Assembly (NCBI GenBank): GCA_003554345.1
Contig: PWGE01000028.1
Span: 1 to 6,169, forward strand
DNA length: 6,169 nucleotides
Direction: 5' to 3'
Source of the DNA: Candidatus Sumerlaeota bacterium
GTDB lineage: Bacteria > Sumerlaeota > T1SED10-198M
Of the stretch, positions 1-6,169 are shown piece after piece (position 1 is the stretch's first letter; every line of letters starts with the position of its first letter). The position numbers and the translations under genes are program-made. The notes under the pieces were generated by a model. It was not told the origin of the DNA and did not search any database. It was given only the letters and a program-made list of their open reading frames with translations.

Positions 1-1
1 C

Positions 2-637
2 GGTAAGTCTACTACCCTGGCGGCCCTGATCAATATAATCAACCAGGAGCGAAGTGAAAACATTGTTACTATTGAAGATCCCATTGAATTTGTTCATCCC
101 CATAAAAAATCGATCATTAATCAGCGGGAAGTAGGGGTTCATACTCATTCTTTTGCTAATGCCCTGCGCAGCGCCCTTCGGGAAGACCCTGATGTGCTGC
201 TGGTTGGAGAATTAAGGGACCTGGAAACCATTTCTCTGGCTTTGACCGCCGCAGAAACCGGACATCTGGTTTTTGGAACCCTGCATACCCTTTCTGCTTC
301 TAAGACCGTCGATCGGGTTATCGATGTGTTTCCATCCGGACAGCAGGCTCAGATTCGTACTATGTTTTCAGAAACGATCCTTGCGGTAATTTCCCAGACT
401 CTTATTCCCCGTATGAGCGGTAAAGGGCGGGCGGCCGCCATGGAAATTATGATCGGTACTACCGGTATAAAAAGTCTGATTCGGGAAGGGAAAACCCATC
501 AAATTCCTTCTGCTATCCAGACCGGTAGTCAAAGTGGCATGATGTCAATGGATCAATCATTAAAAGAGCTTTCGCTCAAACGGATTATTTCGAGCCGTGA
601 AGCTCAAAAAAGAGCACACTCACTGAAGTTTTTTTAG
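2..637 (+). CDS. pilT: Type IV pilus retraction ATPase PilT, first copy (5' partial)
   Basis: Cytoplasmic hexameric ATPase expected to drive pilus depolymerisation and twitching at the inner-membrane platform. The reading frame is open from base 2 and starts inside Walker A (GKSTT at the first codons), so about 130 N-terminal residues lie upstream. 211 residues are visible, which would give a normal PilT length near 345. Visible motifs are the Asp box (TIEDPIEF), the PilT/PilU-type segment HPHKKSIINQREVG, Walker B (VLLVGELRD, around base 194-220), the His box (AAETGHLVFGTLH) and the AIRNLIRE-type motif in the form GIKSLIRE at 464-487, followed by SAIQTG. These last two are PilT hallmarks. The usually conserved DTxSF after the Asp box reads HTHSF here (His codon 140-142). 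It ends TAG at 635-637, 31 bases before the pilU-like gene. The family call is firm; calling it PilT rather than a PilT paralog rests on the LIRE motif and the C-terminal region. Confidence 0.9.
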   Translation, partial: GKSTTLAALINIINQERSENIVTIEDPIEFVHPHKKSIINQREVGVHTHSFANALRSALREDPDVLLVGELRDLETISLALTAAETGHLVFGTLHTLSASKTVDRVIDVFPSGQQAQIRTMFSETILAVISQTLIPRMSGKGRAAAMEIMIGTTGIKSLIREGKTHQIPSAIQTGSQSGMMSMDQSLKELSLKRIISSREAQKRAHSLKFF

Positions 638-668
638 AAAAATATATTACAATGGATTATAGTGATAG

Positions 669-1751
669 ATGATGATTGAACTTAAACAACTTCTTTTACA
701 GGCATCTTCTCAGGATTTTACGGATATGTTTTTCACGCCGGGGTCTCCTCCGGTGATGAAGGTTAATGGAACTCTGCGTTCTGTGGGAGGCGAGCCCCTT
801 ACAGCAGAAATGACACAGGGAATAGCACGCCAGATATTGAATGAGGAACAGTTTGAGGAGTTTAAAACACAGGGAGATTATAACCTTGCTTTTGGCGTTA
901 AAAATGTGGGACGCTTTCGGGTAAATATATATAGACAACGAGGGGCGATTTCAGTTGTTCTGAGAAGAATAGTGACTGATATTCCCCCGCTGGAAGCATT
1001 GCGGTTGCCGGAAATAATGGGAAAGCTGGCTCTGGAAAAAATGGGTTTGATTCTGGTAACCGGGGCTACCGGTACCGGTAAATCCACTACTCTTGCCAGT
1101 ATGGTTGAACATCGCAATCAACAGATGGAAGGACATACGGTAACTATTGAGGACCCCATAGAGTTTCTTCATGTTCATAAAAAGTCGTTGATATCTCAGC
1201 GTGAAGTTGGGGTGGATACCCCCTCTTTTCAGGATGCTTTGCAGAATGTTCTGAGGCAGAGTCCGGATGTCATTGTGATTGGGGAGATAAGAAATGCCAG
1301 GGTTATGAGTGATGCCCTCTATGCAGCGGAGACCGGTCATCTGGTTTTAGCCACGCTTCATTCTTCCAATACTGTACAGGCTATTGAGAAGATTCTCAGC
1401 TTTTTCCCTTCGGAATCTCAAAAACAGGTCTTTGTTCAGCTGGCATACTCTTTAAAAGCCATTCTTTCTCAGCGACTTCTTCCTGAAAAAGGGGAAAAAG
1501 GCCAGGTTCCTGCGATTGAGATATTGTTGAACTCCTCCCGTATTCAGGACATGCTTTTGAATCAGAATGTCAAAGATATAAAGCAGGCAGTCAGTGAAGC
1601 AACCCAGGAAGGCATGTGCACTTTTGATCAGTCAATATATAAGTTGCATCAGGATGGAATTATTGACGATAAGACGGCGCTTCTTTTTGCAGATAGTCCC
1701 AATAATATGAGGTTAAAACTTAAAAATATACAAACCATAACAAATATTTAG
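669..1751 (+). CDS. pilU: PilT-dependent retraction ATPase PilU
   Basis: Complete 360-residue PilT-family ATPase that best fits PilU, the accessory retraction motor known to work with PilT. PilU-like features: the N-terminal box reads TDMFFTPGSPPVMKVNG (about residues 18-34), like the SDLF form of PilU and not the SDLH of PilT. Walker A is GATGTGKSTT (132-141). The text around Walker B (E206) is IGEIRNARVM, without the usual RDLET. The AIRNLIRE motif of PilT is absent. The C-terminus has GMCTFDQS (from 315) and ADSPNNMRLKLK (341-352), close to the PilU ending I recall. Catalytic residues are otherwise present: Asp-box E161/D162, His-box H224 and H231. Start: two adjacent ATG codons (669, 672) with only a weak GGA (654-656) upstream, so translation may be coupled to the preceding pilT. 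Its stop codon overlaps the ribosome binding site of the next gene. A diverged PilT is the alternative. Confidence 0.88.
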   Translation: MMIELKQLLLQASSQDFTDMFFTPGSPPVMKVNGTLRSVGGEPLTAEMTQGIARQILNEEQFEEFKTQGDYNLAFGVKNVGRFRVNIYRQRGAISVVLRRIVTDIPPLEALRLPEIMGKLALEKMGLILVTGATGTGKSTTLASMVEHRNQQMEGHTVTIEDPIEFLHVHKKSLISQREVGVDTPSFQDALQNVLRQSPDVIVIGEIRNARVMSDALYAAETGHLVLATLHSSNTVQAIEKILSFFPSESQKQVFVQLAYSLKAILSQRLLPEKGEKGQVPAIEILLNSSRIQDMLLNQNVKDIKQAVSEATQEGMCTFDQSIYKLHQDGIIDDKTALLFADSPNNMRLKLKNIQTITNI

Positions 1752-1758
1752 GGGTGAT
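1750..1758 (+). promoter_or_regulatory. Ribosome binding site overlapping the pilU stop codon
   Basis: AGGGGTGAT resembles the anti-16S consensus and lies 5 bases before ATG 1764. It overlaps the TAG stop of the pilU-like gene (1749-1751). It fixes the start of the pilB-like gene and suggests that translation of the two genes is linked. Confidence 0.75.
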
Positions 1759-1763
1759 AAAAA

Positions 1764-3494
1764 ATGGGTAAAAAAGATAAATCAAAAGGCAATACGGTGG
1801 TAAATGCCCTGGAAGAAGCAGGATATATCTCCGATGATATGTTGAAGAAAATTCAGCAGGATAATAAAGAAGCCGGCCAGCGTATCGACGAAGTGCTGGT
1901 AGATGAGGGCTTTGTCTCTGAAGATGATGTGTTGAATGCACTGGCAAATCAAATGGGGATGGAAGTGATAGACCTTTCTGAGATTGAAGTTGATACTGAG
2001 GCTCTGAAACAGGTCCCTCCCAAGGTGGCTAAACAGTTCAGGGTTTTTCCTGTGAATTATGAAGATGGAACCCTTACCATTGCTATCTCCGATCCCTTAA
2101 ATGTGCAGGTGGTTGATGATGTTAAGCGTATATTGAGTGTCCCCGTTGAAACAGTGGTGGCGCCAGAGAAAGATATTGAACTGATGCTTCGTAGATATTA
2201 TGAGAAGAATGAAATCAAGTCCATCATATCTAAAGAGGTGGAGACGGAGACCGATAAGGTCAGGGAAGAAGAAAGAGACCGGAAAATCAAAAGGATGGAA
2301 ATTGCTGGTGAAGAAGGTGAAGAGGAAAGTACTGAACCGGTTGTTCGTTATATAGACCAGTTATTACAGAAAGCCTATCATGATCGGGCCAGTGATGTTC
2401 ATATAGAGCCTCAGAAACACGGTCTCCTGGTACGGTTCCGTGTCGATGGTGTCTGCCATACCGTTCCTGCCCCTCCTAAATCATTACAGAAAATGGTCAT
2501 TTCACGTCTGAAAGTGATGTCGGGGATGGACCCTGCAGAAAAAAGAATTCCCCAGGACGGGCGAATTAAACTTACTATCGATGGGAGAGACCTTGACTTG
2601 CGTGTAAGTAGTTTGCCCGCTATTTATGGAGAAAGCGTTGTCATGCGTATCCTCGATCAGAGCAGTGTGCTTCTGGGATTAGGAGATGTGGGATTTCTCC
2701 CTGATTCTATTCGAACCTTTGAACAGCTCATTTCCACACCCAATGGTGTTATCCTCATGACCGGTCCTACCGGTAGCGGAAAAACGACCACCCTTTATTC
2801 TGCGTTGAGTACCATTAATACCCCCGAAAAGAAAATAATTACCGTTGAACATCCCGTTGAATATCAGCTCGAAGGTATTAATCAGATGCAGGTTAACCAT
2901 GAGATAGGACTGGGCTTTGCAGCAGGGTTGAAAGCGATGCTGCGACAGTCTCCCGATGTGATTATGGTTGGTGAGATCCGTGACCTGGAAACAGCGGAGT
3001 CTGCAGTTGAAGCAGCCCTTACAGGCCATCTGGTCTTCAGCACACTCCATACCAATGATGCGCCCAGTGCGCCGGCCCGTCTTGTGGATATGGGTATTAA
3101 ACCCTTTTTGGTTGCCTCTGGTTTGCAGGCCGTTATAGCTCAGCGTCTGGTACGGCGTATATGTAATGCCTGTCGTGAAGAATATGAACCTAAAGAAGAA
3201 GAATTGGCGGAATTTGGAAAATCCAGGAAGGAATTAGGCGACAGGAAACTGGTCCGGGGGACCGGATGTGATAAATGTTCGGGCACCGGTTATCGCGGTC
3301 GTACCGCAATCCATGAGATACTGGTTATGAAACCGGTCATTCGACAGATGATTGTTCGTAATGAATCGGCCTCCCGTATTAAAAAGAAAGCTGTGCAAAT
3401 GGGAATGAGAACCCTTCGAATGGATGGTTGGGAAAAAATAATACTGGGAATGACCAGTACGCAGGAAGTATTAAAAATAACTCAAAATGATTAA
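1764..3494 (+). CDS. pilB: PilB/GspE-family pilus assembly ATPase, first copy
   Basis: Complete 576-residue ATPase of the PilB/GspE family, expected to power pilin polymerisation on the cytoplasmic side of the inner membrane. Length is normal for PilB. A MshEN/T2SSE_N-type N-terminal domain occupies about residues 10-148, with a repeat pattern running from R40 to Q63 that resembles the c-di-GMP-binding motif of MshE. A charged linker (about 150-190) leads to the N2 domain with SDVHIEP (210-216) and RVDG (226-229). The motor domain has Walker A GPTGSGKTTT (334-343), an Asp box, Walker B IMVGE (E404) and a His box (TGHLVFSTLH). Four cysteines, C467/C470 and C502/C505, form the zinc site usual in PilB/GspE. 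Odd point: the Asp box reads VEHPVEY, with His at 363 where Asp is usual. A type II secretion GspE is the alternative; the pilT/pilU neighbours favour the pilus role. Confidence 0.88.
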   Translation: MGKKDKSKGNTVVNALEEAGYISDDMLKKIQQDNKEAGQRIDEVLVDEGFVSEDDVLNALANQMGMEVIDLSEIEVDTEALKQVPPKVAKQFRVFPVNYEDGTLTIAISDPLNVQVVDDVKRILSVPVETVVAPEKDIELMLRRYYEKNEIKSIISKEVETETDKVREEERDRKIKRMEIAGEEGEEESTEPVVRYIDQLLQKAYHDRASDVHIEPQKHGLLVRFRVDGVCHTVPAPPKSLQKMVISRLKVMSGMDPAEKRIPQDGRIKLTIDGRDLDLRVSSLPAIYGESVVMRILDQSSVLLGLGDVGFLPDSIRTFEQLISTPNGVILMTGPTGSGKTTTLYSALSTINTPEKKIITVEHPVEYQLEGINQMQVNHEIGLGFAAGLKAMLRQSPDVIMVGEIRDLETAESAVEAALTGHLVFSTLHTNDAPSAPARLVDMGIKPFLVASGLQAVIAQRLVRRICNACREEYEPKEEELAEFGKSRKELGDRKLVRGTGCDKCSGTGYRGRTAIHEILVMKPVIRQMIVRNESASRIKKKAVQMGMRTLRMDGWEKIILGMTSTQEVLKITQND

Positions 3495-3520
3495 AAAGAT
3501 ATGGCAAGGAGTGAGTAAAT

Positions 3521-4609
3521 ATGCTTGAAATGAACCAGTTGCTTAAGGTGGTTGTGGAAAGAGATGCTTCTGACCTTCATCTTTCTGTAGGTAAGCCGCC
3601 TGTCATGAGAGTGGGTGGAGTGCTGGAGAATCTGGATAGTGGCGCGCTTACACCGGAAGACACTGAGCATCTGATGAGAGAAATAACGCCGCCTCGCTGT
3701 CAGCAGCAAATTCAGGAGGTGGGAAGTACGGACTTTGGTTATGCTTTTAGTGATATTGCCCGTTTCAGAGTGAGTGCTTTTCGCACCAAGGGTAATTACG
3801 GGGGGGTTTTGCGTCTGATTCCTTCACGAATCTTCACTTTTGATGAACTGGGATTGGATAAGAGTGTGATCTTGCCTCTTTTACATGCTCCCCGTGGTCT
3901 CTTTCTTGTTGTTGGCCCTACCGGGTCCGGAAAAACAACGACCCTCGCTACTATGATGGATTACATAAATACTGAGCGTTACACTCATATGATTACTGTG
4001 GAAGACCCTATTGAATATGAACATCCTCATAAGAAAAGTATTGTGACCCACCGGGAACTGCATGTGGATACTCCTTCTTTTGCATTTGCTCTGCGAGGAG
4101 CCCTCCGTCAGGATCCGGACGTGATTCTTGTTGGTGAGCTCCGAGACCTCGAAACAATGGAGGCTGCTATTACAGCCGCTGAAACCGGTCACCTGGTATT
4201 TGGTACTCTGCATACAATTTCTGCTGCTCAGACCGTGGAACGTATCGTCGATGCTTTTCCCACTAATCAGCAGGAACAGATCCGTTCTCAGCTCGCTGTT
4301 TCTCTCAGAGCAGTGATAGCCCAGACCCTGTTGCCCAGGGCGTCAGGGAAAGGGCGTATTGCCGCTTATGAAATAATGATGAACACGGCGGCTATTCAGA
4401 ACCTCATCCGGGAGAAAAAGACCTATCGTATCACTTCTATTATTCAGACCAGTTCCAAGTTAGGGATGACCACCATGGATGACCACCTGCTGCACCTTTA
4501 CAATGAAGGGAAAATTACCGGTGAGGTTGCTATTGAACGTGCTCACGATCCCACAACTATGCGGGAAAATATTATTGAGGCTAAAGGACAGGACGAGGAA
4601 GAAGCATAA
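3521..4609 (+). CDS. pilT: Type IV pilus retraction ATPase PilT, second copy (complete)
   Basis: Complete 362-residue PilT with every family hallmark, expected to form the cytoplasmic hexamer that retracts pili. Motifs in order: SDLHLSVGKPPVMRVGG near the N-terminus, Walker A GPTGSGKTTT (132-141), Asp box VEDPIEY (E161, D162), the HPHKKSIVTHREL segment, Walker B ILVGELRD (E206), His box ETGHLVFGTLH (H224, H231) and AIQNLIRE (291-298), the PilT signature that retraction depends on in characterised homologs. The C-terminus ends in an acidic tail (GQDEEEA). Start: a strong Shine-Dalgarno AAGGAGTGA at 3506-3514 lies 6 bases before ATG 3521, and 26 bases separate it from the stop of the preceding pilB-like gene. 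It is clearly paralogous to the partial pilT at the left edge but diverged, with DTPSF where that copy has HTHSF. It is the most canonical retraction motor in the window. Confidence 0.93.
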   Translation: MLEMNQLLKVVVERDASDLHLSVGKPPVMRVGGVLENLDSGALTPEDTEHLMREITPPRCQQQIQEVGSTDFGYAFSDIARFRVSAFRTKGNYGGVLRLIPSRIFTFDELGLDKSVILPLLHAPRGLFLVVGPTGSGKTTTLATMMDYINTERYTHMITVEDPIEYEHPHKKSIVTHRELHVDTPSFAFALRGALRQDPDVILVGELRDLETMEAAITAAETGHLVFGTLHTISAAQTVERIVDAFPTNQQEQIRSQLAVSLRAVIAQTLLPRASGKGRIAAYEIMMNTAAIQNLIREKKTYRITSIIQTSSKLGMTTMDDHLLHLYNEGKITGEVAIERAHDPTTMRENIIEAKGQDEEEA

Positions 4610-4642
4610 ATGATAAGAATAAATAAAGCAAGAAAAATAAAC

Positions 4643-4647
4643 AGGAG
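4643..4647 (+). promoter_or_regulatory. Ribosome binding site of the second pilB-like gene
   Basis: AGGAG followed by an AT-rich 11-base spacer before ATG 4659. It decides the start of the downstream gene, whose N-terminal part is low-complexity and hard to place by homology. The A-rich 49-base gap holds no evident promoter or terminator. Confidence 0.6.
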
Positions 4648-4658
4648 CGTGATTTTTA

Positions 4659-6169
4659 ATGGCAAAAAAAGAACGTGAAAACAAGGAAGAAAATCTGGAA
4701 AATATAAATCCTGAAGAGCATGCTGCTAAAGCTGACGATGAGAAACGTAAAAAAGATTCTTCAGGAAAGTGGAGTAAGGGAGAAGAGGCAGAAAGACTTC
4801 ACAGGGAAGGGGCTGGAGAAGGAGACACCGATGAACTGGTAGAAGAAGAGGAGTTGTTAAAAGCCCTTGCTGAACAATCGGGATTTGAATTCAGATCCCT
4901 CAAAGACTATACCCTGGAAAATAAGGAATTGCTGGATATTGTTCCGGGACAGCTGGCTCGCCGTTATAAGGTGTTTCCTCTGGAAATTCAGGAAGATGGC
5001 ACTCTGCTCATCGCTATTTCTGACCCGTTAAATGTACATCTGCTTGATGATCTTCAGCTTTTTACCAATCGTCCGGTAGATGCGGTGGTGGCCAGTGAGT
5101 CTGATATTAAGGATCTTATTGAGATTCATTATCGTATGAGCGATGAGTCGCTGGATAAAATTATTGATGAAATGCATACCGATAAGGAAGTTGAACTGGA
5201 TACTTCAGGGGAAGTGAACTTGAGCAACCTGGAAGAAATATCCAGTTCGCCAACTATTATAAAATTGGTCGACCTCATCCTTTTGCAGGCTATTAAGGAT
5301 AGAGCCAGTGACCTTCATATCGAGCCTTTTGAAGAAAAAACGCGCGTAAGATACCGTGTCGATGGGCTTCTTCGAGAATTGCCTCCTCCCCCCAAACATC
5401 TGCACGTGGGGATTATCTCTCGAATAAAGGTTATGGCGAATCTTGATATCTCCGAAACCCGTAAGCCCCAGGATGGAAGAATTCGTTTGAATGTGGGTGG
5501 GAAGGAAATTGACTTGCGTGTGGCAACTCTCCCAACCGTGAGAGGTGAAGGTATCGCCATGCGTATTCTTGATAAATCAGTTATGATGATGGGCCTTGAA
5601 CAAATCGGAATGGATCCGGATGTTCTTGAAGATTTTGATAAAATCATCCATAAACCCAATGGTATTATTCTTGTCACCGGTCCTACCGGTTGCGGAAAAA
5701 CGACCACTCTCTATGCCGCTTTTTCCAAAATTAATGACCCGGAAGATAAATTGATTTCTACGGAAGACCCCGTCGAATATGAATTGTCCGGAGTAATCCA
5801 GGTCAATATTAATCCACGTGTGGGTTTGACTTTTGCTAATTCTCTCAGGGCTATTCTTCGTCAGGACCCTGATAAAATAATGGTCGGTGAAGTGCGTGAC
5901 TTTGAAACGGCACAGATGGCAGTGCAGTCCTCGCTGACCGGTCACCTCGTTTTTAGCACCCTTCATACCAATAGTGCGGCTGCAACATTGACTCGCTTGA
6001 TTGATATGGGAGTGGAACCATTTCTCATTACCTCATCGCTGGAATGTGTGGTAGGACAGAGGCTCGTCCGAACTATTTGTCCTATGTGCAGGGAATCTTA
6101 TGAGCCCACTGAAGAGGAATTGATGGAGTTTGGAAAAACTGCCGCTGATGTGAAAGATATTACGTTTTA
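4659..6169 (+). CDS. pilB: PilB/GspE-family pilus assembly ATPase, second copy (3' partial)
   Basis: Frame open from ATG 4659 to the window edge: 503 codons plus two bases, so the end is missing. It is a PilB/GspE-type assembly ATPase. Residues 1-60 are a Lys/Glu/Asp-rich, probably disordered extension. A shortened MshEN-like domain follows (about 60-160), keeping LLKALAEQSGFEF and the AISDPLN segment but not the Arg-led start of the nucleotide-binding motif. Then come SDLHIEP (217-223), RVDG (233-236), Walker A GPTGCGKTTT (341-350, Cys at 345), an intact Asp box TEDPVEY (E369, D370), Walker B IMVGE (E411), His box TGHLVFSTLH and the first zinc-site pair C474/C477; the second CxxC would lie just past the edge. 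It differs from the first pilB-like protein throughout, so it is an old paralog, not a recent copy. GspE, or an ATPase for another type IV filament, is possible. Confidence 0.88.
   Translation, partial: MAKKERENKEENLENINPEEHAAKADDEKRKKDSSGKWSKGEEAERLHREGAGEGDTDELVEEEELLKALAEQSGFEFRSLKDYTLENKELLDIVPGQLARRYKVFPLEIQEDGTLLIAISDPLNVHLLDDLQLFTNRPVDAVVASESDIKDLIEIHYRMSDESLDKIIDEMHTDKEVELDTSGEVNLSNLEEISSSPTIIKLVDLILLQAIKDRASDLHIEPFEEKTRVRYRVDGLLRELPPPPKHLHVGIISRIKVMANLDISETRKPQDGRIRLNVGGKEIDLRVATLPTVRGEGIAMRILDKSVMMMGLEQIGMDPDVLEDFDKIIHKPNGIILVTGPTGCGKTTTLYAAFSKINDPEDKLISTEDPVEYELSGVIQVNINPRVGLTFANSLRAILRQDPDKIMVGEVRDFETAQMAVQSSLTGHLVFSTLHTNSAAATLTRLIDMGVEPFLITSSLECVVGQRLVRTICPMCRESYEPTEEELMEFGKTAADVKDITF

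Noticed and set aside
638-668. AT-rich gap after the first pilT as a promoter or terminator
   Set aside because: There is no convincing -35/-10 pair and no stable hairpin before the T run; the T run is inside the last codons of pilT.
1068-1081. Short tandem repeat TACCGG within the pilU-like gene
   Set aside because: It is the codon wording of the Thr-Gly-Thr-Gly part of Walker A, not an independent repeat.
696-1340. Antisense open frames opposite the pilU-like gene
   Set aside because: They mirror conserved ATPase codons on the + strand, show no ribosome binding site or recognisable domain, and overlap one another.
2679-3050. Antisense open frame opposite the first pilB-like motor domain
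   Set aside because: Similar antisense frames appear opposite the same motor region of the other ATPases, so it is a shadow of conserved codons.
4610-4678. Possible 22-codon ORF starting at the ATG just after the second pilT stop
   Set aside because: It overlaps the start of the second pilB-like gene, is Lys/Arg/Asn-rich as expected from A-rich spacer DNA, and has no supporting homology.
5205-5966. Antisense open frames opposite the second pilB-like gene
   Set aside because: The + strand frame from 4659 carries all PilB motifs without a break; the reverse frames carry none.

Overview
The window is one continuous stretch of type IV pilus motor genes, all on the + strand: five adjacent PilT/PilU/PilB-family hexameric ATPases, and nothing else that I can support. 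The order is pilT (5' end off the window), pilU-like, pilB-like, pilT, pilB-like (3' end off the window). Gaps are 31, 12, 26 and 49 bases. I see no terminator and no convincing promoter between genes, so the set reads as one operon that extends past both edges.

Region by region: codons 2-637 are the C-terminal ATPase part of a PilT, starting inside the Walker A motif. 669-1751 is a complete PilU-type retraction ATPase. 1764-3494 is a complete PilB/GspE-type extension ATPase with a MshEN-like N-terminal domain and a four-cysteine zinc site. 3521-4609 is a complete canonical PilT. 4659-6169 is a second PilB/GspE-type ATPase, diverged from the first, lacking only its last part.

Known biology: PilB-type ATPases power pilin polymerisation at the inner-membrane platform, PilT powers depolymerisation, and PilU works with PilT during retraction. 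The cluster therefore encodes both directions of the motor in duplicate. The T-(U)-B-T-B order is consistent with duplication of a pilT-pilB pair with pilU inserted or retained, but this is inference. The two PilB-like proteins differ at points likely to matter: the N-terminal nucleotide-sensing domain, the Asp box and the Walker A loop. They may be specialised rather than redundant.

The organism is a Gram-negative-type bacterium with type IV pili and a moderate GC content (roughly mid-40s percent by eye). The second PilB's wording (GPTGCGKTTT Walker A, a STEDPVEY Asp box and an EVRDFETAQ segment) recalls PilB copies I associate with Verrucomicrobiota, Lentisphaerota, Planctomycetota and similar lineages. 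This placement is a low-confidence impression. No mobile element, RNA gene, CRISPR array or defence system is visible. The notable content is the density and internal divergence of the motor ATPases, not a new class of system.
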